In this document: piece after piece, positions 1-11,790 of the stretch | How positions within the stretch are numbered: position 1 is the first letter of the stretch | How the letters are laid out: every line of letters starts with the position of its first letter | Source of the DNA: Platynereis dumerilii | Taxonomy: Eukaryota; Annelida; Polychaeta; Phyllodocida; Nereididae | Assembly (NCBI GenBank): GCA_026936325.1 | Contig: JAPTHN010000030.1 | Location: 868,001 to 932,000, forward strand | Direction: 5' to 3' | DNA: 64,000 bases | Made by a program: the position numbers and the translations under genes | The notes under the pieces: model-generated | What the model was told of the DNA's origin: nothing | What the model saw: only the letters and a program-made list of their open reading frames with translations | The model's database searches: none

Positions 1-299
1 CTTGACCCAATCACTGTAACAACACTCAAAGAGCCCCAGTTGCTCCCAAAAAGTTCTGAAATGCAGCAATGGCATGACCAGGGATTATAAACAAGATGAA
101 CTCCGGGATGTAGTAGTACAGCTTTTCGCCACAACTTGCACAAGGTCTCCAAACTAAAAGATGTACTACATGTAGGGTGAGCAAGGGTTTCAGAAGTATA
201 ACTAAGCCCTCTCTGGTATGTGGAGTTTCCACATGTTTAATGTACATAAATTTGTCTGTTGGTTCACTTTTGAATGAAAGAGTAAAATATTATCGATAT
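1..299. other. Left edge, no gene recognised
   Basis: This stretch lies beyond the poly(A) signal of the candidate terminal exon to its right. On the minus strand it has a 73-codon open frame (26-247) rich in hydrophobic residues. I see no splice site pair, homologue or second copy to support it, so I treat it as intergenic or 3' flank. Confidence 0.4.
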
Positions 300-305
300 T
301 TTATT
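300..305 (-). promoter_or_regulatory. Candidate poly(A) signal AATAAA
   Basis: Read on the minus strand this is AATAAA, about 55 bases after the TAG that closes the candidate terminal exon at 358. Such a short distance suits the 3' end of an animal mRNA. The hexamer is common in AT-rich DNA, so it supports the exon only by its position. Confidence 0.3.
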
Positions 306-357
306 TAAACGGACAGTTCACTAATATAATGACAACTGTTAAATGTGAATTTTAAGC

Positions 358-540
358 CTACAAATATGGATTCCTTGTATTCACAGCCTCAAAAAACATT
401 TGAACTTGTTTGGAATCCATGCCAATTGGAGGATACTCCACAATCAACTTCATTTCACTCATCAGTTGTGCAAACTTTTTAAATGAACTGATGTAGTCAT
501 TTAGGGAGAGATTGCCAAGCCCAGAGAAAGTCATACAGGC
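358..540 (-). CDS. Candidate terminal exon of an unidentified minus-strand gene
   Basis: On the minus strand an open frame runs to a TAG at 358-360. Its last part reads ...FKKFAQLMSEMKLIVEYPP... and ends ...EAVNTRNPYL. The composition is protein-like (mixed charged, aromatic and aliphatic residues, few Cys) and a poly(A) signal follows about 55 bases later. Two starts are possible. An AG at the base just upstream of 487 would make a 130-base last exon. Alternatively the frame continues up to the T-run at 541-550, adding SGLGNLSLNDYIS. I do not recognise the family. The upstream third (440-545) is an inverted relative of repeat block C' of the tandem units, whose other copies are not open in this frame. 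So this may be the one intact copy of an exon that decayed elsewhere, or a chance frame. The next exon upstream is not visible; a LINE remnant lies there. Confidence 0.35.
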   Translation of the reverse strand, partial: ACMTFSGLGNLSLNDYISSFKKFAQLMSEMKLIVEYPPIGMDSKQVQMFFEAVNTRNPYL

Positions 541-545
541 AAAAA
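440..545 (-). repeat. Inverted fragment of block C'
   Basis: Read on the minus strand, this matches the part of block C' at about 53560-53650 (shared words include GACTTTCTCTGGGCT and AATCTCTCC) and more weakly the one at 25450-25540. It is opposite in orientation to all five tandem units. The T-run at its start corresponds to a T-rich stretch in C'. Confidence 0.55.
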
Positions 546-614
546 AAAAAGATTTAGGAGTTAGCTATGGGGGTTTATTGATCCAATTGAGGTTCATGGG
601 TCTCTGGCGAAATG

Positions 615-1220
615 GAGAATCATTTAATTTAATTTAATCTAATTTTAATTTATTATTTCTTGTATGCATTACATTTACATCTCACTGCATGTACAACAAT
701 CAACCATCACATTCATAAATAAATAACTTAAATAAATATCAATGATAAAAACCCTGAGATAAAAACAAATGACTTAGATAACACCGTATCACAGAAAATT
801 ATATTAGATCATCCAAAGTACGACCCAAAAAGATGAGTCTTCAATTTTGATTTGAAGTTATTAAATTCACTTAAATTTCTCAATTCTGCTGGTAATTGAT
901 TCCAAAGAGCTGGAGCTCTAATGGAAAATGCCTTCTCCCCATACATGTATGTTTTCGTTTTAGGGGGTTGAGGTCTTTTTAAGGAAATAGAATTGTCACT
1001 TCGTAGACTCATGTATGTTCTTGAATTAACAATAATTAAATCTTTCAAGTACAGTGGTGCTGTTGCTAAGTGGATACAATTAAAAACAATACATAATATT
1101 TTAAAATCAACCCTTAATTTGACTGGTAACCACTGGAGATTACGTAGGATTGGCGTTATACTTTCTCTGCGACCAAATTTACAAACAATTCTCACTGCGG
1201 AGTTTTGGATAGCTTAAGCT
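615..1220 (-). mobile_element. 5'-truncated LINE (CR1/L2/Jockey group), 3' end
   Basis: On the minus strand the sequence from about 1217 to 809 encodes the C-terminal end of a non-LTR retrotransposon ORF2. It has the hallmark run IQNSAVRIV...LQWLPVKLRV...FKIL...YLKDLI, then ALWNQLPAELRN and FKSKLKTHLF, and a stop near 809. A 3' UTR of about 190 bases follows and ends in an A/T-rich simple tail (repeats of ATTAA type, 615-660). The reverse transcriptase core and endonuclease are missing, so this is a dead 5'-truncated copy. The region up to about 1419 has another open frame that I do not recognise as LINE. Confidence 0.75.
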
Positions 1221-1717
1221 TGCATGAGTTTCCAAAAAGACTAAAAACTGTTGTCAGCTGTGAAGCCTGCCAATAAAGAGAAACATTAGACTTAAGAGTA
1301 GAAACATCAAATTGGACTGAAGTGCTCAGAGCCATACCAGCAGAAAATAGAGGACCACATTTTGAAATAAAATTCCTAGTGGTTTTCAGATGAATTCTGA
1401 ATTCTACGTTAGCAGTCATCTACCTGTATGCAGCATAACCGCAAAGCACCATAATTTTCTCAAAATTTCTTCATATGCTATCGTGGAAAATGAAGGTTAT
1501 TTTGTGCTCTAAAATCAAGGAAAGTTTTCCTGAAAATTGATATGTACCAACTGGTTTATTCTCTTACAAAAGCATTTTGAAAAGGAATATTTACCAGAGA
1601 ATAGTGAGTTTTAGTGCCTTTAATAATTTTACCTGGCTTATTCTGAGCCAATTCTGAATCAAACTAAGCAATAGTCTCATTGGGGCTTCCGTGATCGCTA
1701 TATCTTTTGCTGAAATC
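1221..1717. other. Unassigned sequence
   Basis: AT-rich DNA between the LINE remnant and the inverted B fragment. A 75-codon minus-strand frame (1192-1419) abuts the LINE but carries no recognisable motif. Nothing else is supported. Confidence 0.4.
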
Positions 1718-1812
1718 ACTTCTTTCCTGGAAATTACACCTGGGTCACTCGAGCCTCATGCACATTTCTCATTCAAGAGACCAATCCTACAATTGGTCAC
1801 ACTACTCCAAGA
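1718..1812 (-). repeat. Inverted fragment of block B
   Basis: The reverse complement matches the core of block B in units 1-4 (shared words such as GGTGTAATT, CCAGG and TTGAATGAGAAATGTGC). All other B copies in the window are on the + strand. It shows that pieces of the array unit also exist in opposite orientation left of the array. Confidence 0.65.
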
Positions 1813-2129
1813 CATGTTGAGAATTGCCTCCTTGACGCAAGATATCATAACACTTGTTTTCAATAACTGTTTTGATGCATGGAATATTCGCAACATTCAA
1901 AAGCAATACCTTTTATAATTCATGGACAGCTTTTACAAACTAAATTGGTGGATCCTAAGGGCCCCCTCCCCCTAGACCGCCAAGATAAAGAGCAGCGTTT
2001 TGAAGATCATTCAGACAATGCAGAAATGCAAATTCCCAAGCACACTTGGGCCATCCGCGCAAACTACCGTATGTTAATCCACCACTGCAAGCTTCGGAAT
2101 AAGGACAACCCCATCTTGTAACAATATAA
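1813..2129. other. Unassigned sequence
   Basis: Overlapping short frames on both strands (for example 1879-2121 plus and 1955-2143 minus) with no recognisable domain and no second copy in the window. I see nothing else here. Confidence 0.4.
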
Positions 2130-2425
2130 CATGTTGATATCAAGAACAGGTTTCATGCCATGACTAAATCCTGTTAGTCCACGGCTGCTATTACTTTCCC
2201 AAACTTGCGTCATTTAGATCAATTGCTAATCTGAGCATCGAATGACCACATGGAATTATGTTGAGAAAACACTCAAATTCTCCTAAAATATCTTGAGTTA
2301 ATGAAACATTTCATCATTCTGTTAAGAACACAGATATGTGGCAACATGGTATGATGACAGTCATAGCGTTTTGTCATGCCCTCTGCTGAGTACTGCACAA
2401 CAGCCAAAAGGAATCTGATCAACGA
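2130..2425 (+). repeat. Block I, left copy
   Basis: This matches 11500-11790 in the same orientation (shared words ATATCAAGAACAGGT, TCTTGAGTTAATG, AACATTTCATCA, AGAACACAGAT). It is therefore a piece of an older, mostly lost unit left of unit 0. The 1.98-kb transposon sits just to its right. Confidence 0.65.
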
Positions 2426-2448
2426 TGTGGAACTTTACTTCAACACTA

Positions 2449-4429
2449 GGGTGTGGCTGGTGCCCCTCAAAAAAGAAAAAATTGGAGGAGACCCCTGTAC
2501 CTCTTTTTGGTATTGTGGTTTGACCTAAGGGACGTGTCTGAGAAATTTCAAGAGAATTGATAAACGTTTACCTTGAGCACAATGCAGTAGAAGTTCCTTC
2601 GTGGTTTGCTACGATCGGAAGTCGCGGTTTTGTATAACTTTGTCAATTTACATTTCACATCAACAAAACTTGTATGACTGTACAGGCCTCACTTTGAGCT
2701 TCATTTTGAATACCAACTTCAATGGTTTTGGATAATTTTATGCAGTACCAATTTTTTTTTTCTATCAGATATGTGCAAACTCTGGTCAATTTCAGGATAT
2801 TTTACATCATAACGTATGAGATTAAGACCCTGATCTTAATATTCATCAATAAAACTCTTTTGAGAACCTGGTATGAGTTTACAGGACTATGTGGTGCTTA
2901 TTGTGTATTTAGAAAAAGAGGATGAACGAGATCGCATTTTGAATGTGTAAATTTTTGACATCTGTCCATATTTATGGCTGACTTTGGCAAGCTAAGTACA
3001 ATTATTAAACAAATGTTATATAGGCTAATGAGGTAACTAATGTTTATTATTGTTCAATTGCTTTGTCACATATACACACAAGAATACAGACTTTCAAAAA
3101 ACATGCCGCATGGCGTAATGCTGTAAAAATATTATTTCCATTGTCTCGTAAGATGCATTTGTCACTTGTTGTGGTTTTCTACACATCTTACCTCTGGAGA
3201 AAGCTTTACAAATCTTATTTTTAAGTTCATAAAAGGCATTGTCAAAAAGAAATTTATTCAGTGAGTTATAATCAACCATATTCTATAAGTGTAGCCTTGA
3301 TTTTTTGTGCACCGTCAAGGAAAGGAAATTAAACGAGACTCCTCTTGCAAGCGTCAAAATGAGGATAGATCATTACTCAATTTCAAAAGTATTGCTGATC
3401 CTGTTAACACAGTTAACAAATCAATACTATGGTGTAACTGAAAGTGTGCCAACTTATCATTAGGGAATATTGATAAATGACTGTCTTATATATACAATGA
3501 ACATCTTAACATTGGCTGGCTACCTAGGACTCAAATAGAACACAGGCTGTTACACAGCAACGTGGTGAAGAATGTTTGAAACTGCTGTCCAACAATTATA
3601 AATCCAGTGATCCTATTCCCATTAGAGCAGGAATCAAACCCAGTGCCCTACAAAAAGGAGACCCAGAGGCCCACTCCCCTTCAGCTTACCATATACATTG
3701 TGATGCCCTGGAGAATTACTAGAAACCTTAATGGATTCACTCCGGTGTCATCTTCGTGATACCAACTTCATGATCTGTTATTTTGTAAAGTAATTCATGT
3801 TTTTAAACTGCAGGCCCTATGTTATTTTAAATATTTGTTTATGTGCCATGGTGTGTACAAATAAAATATTGAATGCACAAAATACCTGAAACTCTAAAAT
3901 GTGTGACGTATCCGATAACATGAGTATAATGCAAAAATTCATCATCTCAGAAACACAACCTTTAACACAGAATGTAGATTTTGCAGGATGCCAAGGACAA
4001 TGTCTTGATAGACCAAATGTATTTTGGTAATATCTGGACTCCTGTGGTTAAGATATAAACAGATTAGCAACAAAAGTTTCGTTTTTTTTAAATATGCAAG
4101 TTATTTCCCAAACGAGCACTGGATTATTAATTCGATGTACTTCGTAGAATTGTCCGAGACCATCAAAGTTGGTACTCAAAATGAAGCTCTAATTAAGACA
4201 AGTTCAACCATGCTACTTTTATCATTGTATGACAAATTTTGACAAAGTTATACAATACCGCAGTTTGCGTTTATAAACAAAAACAAGAAAATTATAACTG
4301 CATTGTGCTCAAGGTAAGCATGTTCCGATTTCCCTTAAACTTTCCACACATATTATTTGGACCAAAACACAACTGGTACCAAAATAAGGTACAGCTTGAT
4401 CTGAAGACCTTGGGGCGCCAGCCACACCC
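2449..4429. mobile_element. Non-autonomous DNA transposon with long inverted arms, TA target site
   Basis: The two ends are inverted copies starting GGGTGTGGCTGG and flanked by TA on both sides (2447-2448, 4430-4431), the target site of Tc1/mariner-type transposases. The arms stay recognisable for about 400-450 bases (2449-2900 against 4020-4429): inverted matches include ACCTTGAGCACAATGCAGT and TATAACTTTGTCAA, though both arms have diverged. The middle (about 2900-4020) has no frame longer than about 70 codons and no transposase motif, so it depends on an enzyme made elsewhere or is extinct. Arm divergence suggests an old insertion. Confidence 0.75.
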
Positions 4430-5430
4430 TATTCAACACCAGTCTTTATACTTGAGTGTCATTCATGAATCCTGAAATGTAATTTTTTGTTGCAATATAA
4501 AATTGCTCAGAATGCCTACTGTAATATATCGATGCCTCTCATATAACATTAATGCCATGTTTTTTTACACTCACTCTTAATATATTGACATTAGTAATAC
4601 AAAACGTATCTATTCAAATGACTCAGCGTTGTAGGTAGCATTGTCCTTGTTTTTAGGATACATGTACAGTTGGCAATTTTTAGTGTGTTCTTCCCTTGCT
4701 GGCTCACAGAAAGCAAACAATTTCCATTTCTAAGGTATACCTCCCTAAAAACCAGGACACTCTCCAAAACTAACTCCAATCCTATAGGAAACTGTAGACA
4801 CTCCATGATGCCCCTGGGCTGCCCATAGACGAGCTTAGTAACTCATATATTCAATATCTAGCCATGTTGCCCCCTGGTAAAGTAACAACCTGAAGCAGAC
4901 TGGCAGAAATATCAACATTTTGTTACCTCACATTAAAGAAGAGACACAAACTCATAAAAGTTCCAAATACAAGGGAACCCAGTTATGAGGTTAACTTTAG
5001 ATAGACTATTACATTCAGTCAATTCATATTTCGACAGAGATAAAGGGGGATGTCACATGCATTATATTTATACATATATTCTCTGTTTAGGGGGAACACT
5101 TTGAGGCAAGATAGGTGCTATCAAAGGCAGTCAGCAAGGGTGATAAATATATTGAGATAGATAGATAGTTAAATTTTTACCTATACAAATAGATGCGCAC
5201 TATGCAGACAGAGAGAGACAAATGCATCCAAATATTCCTGAAATTTGGAAATTGATTCTCACATCACTAACATAATTATCAACACCAGACACTGGTATCT
5301 CCTTTTTGGTCTGATCCCAGCTACACAAAAAAGGCAGTATCAAATATCATGAAAAGTCTCTCGATCTTCTCACAACAAAAAAAGACATAGCGGGATACTA
5401 CAGGTTTACAATGCTATGCAATAGACCATA
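4430..5430. other. Spacer between transposon and unit 0
   Basis: AT-rich DNA with no gene recognised. It contains block K at 4803-4905 and a few GATA repeats near 5155-5170. Homology to the tandem unit becomes clear from about 5440. Confidence 0.4.
4803..4905 (+). repeat. Block K, direct copy
   Basis: It contains CCCCTGGGCTGCCCA and TATTCAATATCTAGCCATG. Related copies lie on the + strand at 12712-12770 and 27243-27310, and in reverse at 26175-26260 and 54340-54420. So K occurs in both orientations inside the array, like a small dispersed repeat rather than an ordinary unit segment. Confidence 0.6.
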
Positions 5431-6014
5431 CAGATGAGGGAATCAAATAAAGATATCGGCTTGCAAGAATCCAGAAGGCAGCTGAAAAGGCTAGGTTTTT
5501 GGCAGAGTAACAATGTTTAGTTTGGCAAAGGCCATGTCTGTAGGTCTGATGTACGTTTCAACCTCAGGGCAACATTGGCTAGAGTTCTCGCCCTGCAAAT
5601 GGACTTTTCTCATATAGACAAATTTATTGACCACTCTGACATAATAGGTTTTGAGGATTCTTTCCACTTTAAAGGCTGGGATATGGCTTTTGAAAAGTGT
5701 GTCATGATCTCAACAGACCTAGAAAGTTGTTTATAAACTATCTCTTATTCAAAAGGCTATATATATAGAATGCAACAAAATGGTTAGCCATCGGAATTTT
5801 TCTTCAAGTGCAATCACTTCGAATTTGCACAAGACAAAAATCAATCATTTCCTCTAATTCAGTTTATAACTTTGAAAACTGATCACATTAATTACACCTG
5901 GATTTAAAAAAACTTATAAGTATGAAAAAAATTAGATTCTGAAATAGATGTTGATTTCAAAAGTACTGGTCAGAGCAGCTGACAGTTGCCCAGAAACCAA
6001 TTGAGGATTTTTGC

Positions 6015-6200
6015 ATCAGTCTGGAGGATTGAGAACTCATCTGGAAGATAAGAGAACCCATCTGGAGTGCTCAAGGACTCCCATCTGGCGAATTGCTAGT
6101 CTTTATATAAGTAGCTTGCTAATATCCTCGAGGAACTCCCAGCTGTCCAGCACCTATTGTGTACAAACAAATAAGAAACCAGACAGCTACCCCCAGCTCC
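6015..6200 (+). repeat. Block A in unit 0
   Basis: A degenerate run of 20-24-base repeats built on the word CATCTGGAG/CCATCTGG, then a segment with CCCAGCTGTCCAGCACC and TGTGTACAAACAAA. The same block is in units 1, 2 and 4. No frame is kept open across the copies. Confidence 0.6.
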
Positions 6201-6358
6201 ATATTACATTACTTGGTATGTGTTGCTAACAACAATAGGAAACATGATTTTATATGCCAAACAGTTGATACACCTTGTTTCAATATGAGACTTTTGAGAC
6301 GGGAAAATGGAGCACCTTGTTTGATGTGTGGAATGGACCGAATGATATGTATTCTTAC

Positions 6359-6406
6359 CTGCTCTATCAATTCATGTTTTAGACCATTCAAGGTAAATTC
6401 ACCCAC
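6359..6406 (-). CDS. Candidate micro-exon b, unit 0 copy
   Basis: On the minus strand a pyrimidine-rich ATTTTAG acceptor is followed by 48 open bases (16 codons, VGEFTLNGLKHELIEQ) and a CAG|GTAAGA donor. The acceptor side (AG|GTGGGTG) is kept in units 1, 2 and 4. The downstream half and donor differ between units, giving lengths of 48, 75, 63 and 64 bases. It is open in unit 0 and unit 4; in units 1 and 2 the same frame meets a stop. I do not recognise the peptide. It may be a real very short exon of a minus-strand gene, or a leftover of one. Confidence 0.3.
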
Positions 6407-6449
6407 CTAAAATGGAGAAAAATAACAATATAAGGCAAAGGATAAAATA

Positions 6450-8870
6450 TATATATCATTCACATATTATGAAGGTATTGGCTGCAGTTTGATGTTAAAA
6501 GGCTGTCGAATGAACATGCCAGATGATCAAGCAACTTTTTGGAGGGAAACTGATAAATAATATAATTCTGGTCCTGCAAATGAAATTTTCTCATATATGT
6601 ACCAAGATCATTTTAAGATGCAAGAAATTTCATGAATACACATATATTTTTGCTTTCAAAATAGGTTTTTTGCAAGTCCTTACATTATATTCTGCAGTAA
6701 TCACAGATTTTCATGTAAACGTGACACAAAGCAATGGCAGAGAGACATACAAAGTAAAACATTAGCAAACTAGAAAGCAACAAAAGCAATGATTTTGTGC
6801 TGAAAATAACATCAGGGGCCAGACACAAAAAAACCCAGTTCAGTAGTCTTTTTAAAACCTAGGATTCTATAAAATAAGGTGCATTGTCTGTCCCTAATCT
6901 CTTAAAAAAAAAAATCATACACTTTTTCCATATTGATCCTTTCTATCATACCAGGAGCCTGTTAATTATTAGCGAAAAATTCGAAGGTTTAAGGGTTGCC
7001 CCATAAGCTTGTATTGTTTTTGACTTTTCTGATTATGGTGGTAAAAAATATTTAACTTCACTGAGGATATAGGTTCAGTTATCACTGCAACAATGCACCA
7101 TCATAGGTATCTCACCATGAAGACCAAGTGCTGTGAGAAATATGAGTTGGTAACTTATTTGGCATAATGGATTTCTGAAATAAAATAAAATTGACAGTGG
7201 GAACAGATATTATCTTCAACCAAATTAAGAAAGCTATTAAATACCACCGCCATTCCCGCCAAGACTATTATTGCTTTTTGTGAATAACAAAATGCTCTCC
7301 ACTTGCTTAACATTCTGCTCCTAGTTGAATTAATCACTGTATCACTGTTGTTTTGCCTTAAGTCATAATAGATGGCTGACTGACCAAGTTTTGTTCACCG
7401 TTAAAGTAATGACATTGCAGTTACCTACCTTATGATTTGATATTGGAACTTGTAGTGTGTGCGTTTAAAAACTAGTTGAAGTACAGCACTAAATGAAACT
7501 GATATACTTTCGAGAACATGGTGTAAACAATATATTGTAAAATTTATATAAGTCTTATAAGACCAGCTGCAAGTTTAGTTTAACCCTTGTTACTTGAATG
7601 CAAGAACAGTCTGCCTCATGTCCTTAGAGAGTACAACAAGTGTTGTAAAGACATAATCAATAGCTCCGAAGCCTTAACAAGCCCTTTCATTGAATTTCTT
7701 CCTGACAAAAAGAACTTTGCAAGAAACAAGGAATGCTTGACCTTTGAAATTATAAGCTGGCTGGCCTTTACCTTTGTCTAGACAGATGTGAGCAGCAGCT
7801 GCTGTACACATTTATTCAAATACTTTTCTCATAAAAATAAAACTGCTTTTCCAAGGGGCTTTGATAAAGTTACTGCTCTGCATAAATGTATATGTTTTGA
7901 GCATCTACATAATAAAAAATATGATGGTTTAAATAAAGCTAATTATAAACCACATACATCATAATGCATTGGACATTGCCATATGGTTACAAAATCATTT
8001 GTTTGAAGTATTTATAGACTATTGTGCCCAGCCACTGAGATTGTTTCTGTCAAAAGGGCAACTTTATTTTACAAAAAATGTACATAAGAAGCGCAACAAT
8101 ACACACTGAATCTGTGTGGGTAGCCTGAAAAGGAATTTGTATTTCTTTTAAGGGAAAAGGTATCAAAGCTTTACAACAGTGAAGTGCTGTAATCAATAGA
8201 CGACACTCTTTTAAAGTTTATTTCAGAAAAACAGTCAAAGAGTCTATCAAAAATGTTCTAAGACACCATGGTGATTCGCCATTGAACAGTAAAGCATCAA
8301 TTTGAGGGCCTTTTCTTAGAAGCATTCGGGAAATATAACAAAAATATTGCCTTTGAAGAATTGTTTCCAGCAGAGACAAAACATGTCACATCATAATTAT
8401 TTCAATTATCATATCCCACTTTTAACACAGCAACAGCAACAACATGGTGAGAAGAGGCCATCTATATCAACAGTCTGACTGCTTTATGAAAACCATTGAA
8501 ATAACTCACTTAACAGATTGTTTTCCTCACAGAAAAATTGTTTCTGATCTTCTGAGTGTCATATGCTTTTCTCAGTTTATGATGGTGACATAATGCAGAC
8601 AAGGTATCGTAGCTCAGAATGCTGTCCATCAGTAATAAGCTTATAGCCAGATTGGAAACAGCTGGGGCAAAGGAATGACATTGTGATCAGATGCTTCCCT
8701 TTGTGTAACACGGTCCTTGTGCTGCAGGCCAAATATTTCTTTATGATTTAGACAGCAGATGAATGCTTGAGCACTAAGTCTTCAACGTTTCCATTATGTA
8801 GAGGAAGAAGGGATCATTTGAGTTGAGAAACTCTCATGAACATGCATATTCTTCGAGAAAAATCAGTGGA
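6450..8870. other. Unit 0 interior, no gene recognised
   Basis: AT-rich sequence with scattered 60-80-codon frames and no conserved domain. Around 7370-7480 it matches 16375-16480 and 31445-31560 (shared GATGGCTGACTGACC and GATATTGGAACTTG). Near 7090-7140 there is a minus-strand TTTCTCACAG / GTGAGA pair that would bound only 15 bases; it has no counterpart in the other units and I do not call it. Confidence 0.4.
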
Positions 8871-8874
8871 CATA

Positions 8875-9817
8875 GGGGAAGCTTGGGAGAGTTGGGCCAC
8901 TTTTTACATTCTTGCACCTCCTGCTAACAATATTGATTATATAAACATGCTTAATGCATGTATTGTATCTTGAAATATTTCAGAAAAATATCTTTAGGTT
9001 TGCATTGATATTTGCCCAAGAACATATGAGCTACAGCTCCATGAAAATTGGAAAAAAATTGGCCCAACTCTCCCCATCAAGTGGGAGACTTGAGCCATTC
9101 AGGAGGGAGACTTGGGCCATTGCAATATATCAGGTTCGGTTAAGCTGCACTTGAAGCCATAATATTTTTAACCTGAAGTGTGGTGGTCATAGAAGTCGCT
9201 AATCCTGAATTGAGGCCTCTTGCAACTCTAGTTTGCTGTCAGACTTAAGCCTCGGCCTGATGGCCCAACTCTCCCCATCTAGATTTCCTGATATCTAATT
9301 TTATTAGATTATGAATAATTATTAAGGCCCAAAAATATTCAATCTCTGTTGAAAATTGCTCTAGACAAGTTCTTCTGTCTTAATAAAAATAAATCTGGGT
9401 AAATGCAACTCATGTGGGGAGAGTATTAGCACTGTCCCAACTCTCCCCCATTCCACCATTTTTCTCTAAATCCCAATTATGACAAAACCGGTTGTCTGAT
9501 AATTTTCCAAAATATGTTAATAACAACTGAATAATCAAGCCTACCAAGCATGCAAAAGAAAATTTTCTCAGTCCTTGTTATCTGACAGACAATTAAAAAC
9601 TCGTAACATGGCTCAGTTTTTCCTTTTTTCATCCAAATTTGAATTTTCTCCTCTCTAAAGATCGTGACAAGCAAATTAGCCAGAAATGTTACATCCATTG
9701 AAAGATTTTTATTTTTATAAAATTTTGGTGGCTGCAGCTTTCTCAAAAAATTTTTAGTTTCCTCAAAAATCAGGGTGGCCCAACCCTCCCTGCGGCCCAA
9801 CTCTCCCAAGCTTCCCC
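8875..9817. mobile_element. Non-autonomous DNA transposon, TA target site, GGGGAAGCTTGGGAGAG ends
   Basis: The termini are a perfect inverted repeat of at least 24 bases beginning GGGGAAGCTTGGGAGAGTTG, flanked by TA at 8873-8874 and 9818-9819. The word CCCAACTCTCCCC and its complement recur inside (about 9060, 9265, 9430, 9790), so subterminal repeats are scattered along the element. There is no transposase frame; the 133-codon minus frame at 9477-9878 crosses the right end and has no recognisable motif. The perfect ends suggest a younger insertion than the 2449 element. Confidence 0.8.
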
Positions 9818-9819
9818 TA

Positions 9820-11490
9820 CAATTAAAGTAAATTTCTTCTCGATAAACTGTTTTGCCCCAATAATAAAACTCTTGCACGAATAGGGCCGAAGAATCAATA
9901 CATCTAAAAGTTTCTATTTGGAATTCGTATTGAGAATCCTAAAAGTGTTTCATCCTCTTCATGTAGACAACTTCTTGACACACGTATGGACCACAGTCAG
10001 GCCAGAACTTGATACACTAGAACTTCAGAGAGATGGCTAAAGTAAGATGGTAGCATTGATGGAATATATACCCGTTTTGCAGACTAAGGATTTTATCATT
10101 TCCAAATGTCAGCAGCTACCTCTTCAAATTCTCATTTATTTGAAAAAACAAAACAAAAAAACAGCAAGATTGTTGACTACTGGGAAATATGATTATCATT
10201 CTGACACAAAATGACAAGCAGAACAATAGCTAGAGGATTTGTTCTTCCAGGCAGTGAAGCAGGAAATTCAATTTCAAATTAGAAAATGATTTTGTAATGA
10301 CATTGTTTCACTTCAAGCTAATTCTGCTAACAGTGAAAAAATTAAACAACTACTGAGAGCAAGGACATTTAACTCTGCAGTATTCTAGTTATAATAATAA
10401 TAGTGATTATTTAGTGCCTTTTCCAGCTAGCTGCTCCGAAGCAGCAGCAGCAAGGTCATATCATACTAGATGAGGAATTCCCTTGCATGAGGGCCATCAC
10501 TGATCAAATAATCATGTTAATTTGAAAAGACAATCAAGCCCTCAGCATGGATAAACAGCTTCAAAAAGACTTTAGACATCACCAAGATACTTTTACCATT
10601 GGAAAAACCGGGATCTAACTGACAGTTTTGCATTTTAGCAACCTGCCAAGGATTATCACTGTCAACAACATCAAACAAACAATCTGATTATTGTTTATTG
10701 TGCAAAAATTACAAATCAAAATGTATGATAGAAGAAGCATATATGATGTCTAAGTCAGACACCTCATTGTCGGGTCCTAACACCCTCCAAATCGGTGTCT
10801 AACTAATACTTAGCAAATGTGCAGATGTGATGCGGAGAAATCGATGAGCTACCAAAGAATAAGTGAATGGATAATACCCGGAAAAGTTAGATAATAAATT
10901 GGTACAACATGCAGTCACAGTGGAAAAGACACTTTTTTCCAAAGTATTCTCTTCCACTCTTGAGCAGTCAGCATAAAAGGTTATTGCTATTTTCAGTAAT
11001 TTACGAAGAAGAAAAGGTCTTCTTGGCAGTGTTCCAAAGCACTCAGAGACACAATTCTTAACTTAAGGAGACAATGCAGCACAAACAGACAGTAAGTTCA
11101 GTCAGCAGTTACATTTAAGTCACTGGGTTGACTACTTGGTGTCATGCAAACCTCTGATTCCTGCTTATTAGGTTACCGCATCAAGAGCTGCACCAATTGA
11201 AGTTTGTGTTTCACAAAGCTCCCCTAAGAATTATTGTCATCTTCTCGGAAATCCCAGAATTTCAGGATCATGCAGCTCACCATGCAGAAAGAAGTCCAAA
11301 TAGTATGTTTGACTTACAAAAAATAGCAAGAACAGGTGTGACTAAATCTTATTACTTCATGACTGCTTTTACTTTATTTTGGTTTTACTGTAAATTTAAT
11401 GTGGAGAATCATCAAGTCCCAAAAACTATTCTAAAAAATTACTCTAAACAGTCATGAAGCAGACCAGTATGGAGCAACTTTACATAACAT
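9820..11490. other. Unit 0 interior, no gene recognised
   Basis: No supported gene. A 42-base segment at 11328-11370 (AAGAACAGGTGTGACTAAAT...) is repeated almost exactly at 11508-11550, the start of block I, giving a local direct duplication about 180 bases apart. Confidence 0.4.
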
Positions 11491-11499
11491 TGCTCTATG

Positions 11500-11790
11500 A
11501 TATCAAGAACAGGTGTGACTAAATCTTATTACTTCATGACTGCTATTACTTCCCCAAACCTGTGTCTTTCCAATCAATTAGTAATCTGAACATTGAATGA
11601 CCAAATGGAATATATCCTGAGAAAACAATCACATTCTCCTAAAAGATCTTGAGTTAATGGAACATTTCATCACTCTGATAAGAACACAGATGAGTGGCAG
11701 CATGGTATATAGCAATCTGTGTTGACAGTCATAGGGATTTGTCATGCTTGGTGCAGAGTGGTGTTTAATAGCTGAAAGAAATTGGCCAAT
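11500..11790 (+). repeat. Block I, unit 0 copy
   Basis: Second copy of the block at 2130-2425, in the same orientation. I could not find it in units 1-4, so it marks the older left part of the array. Confidence 0.6.

Noticed and set aside
3620-3680. tRNA-like word resembling a B box inside the 2449-4429 element
   Set aside because: No matching A box or cloverleaf could be found; not a tRNA gene.
9477-9878. A 133-codon minus frame considered as a transposase
   Set aside because: It crosses the right terminus of the 8875-9817 element and shows no catalytic motif.
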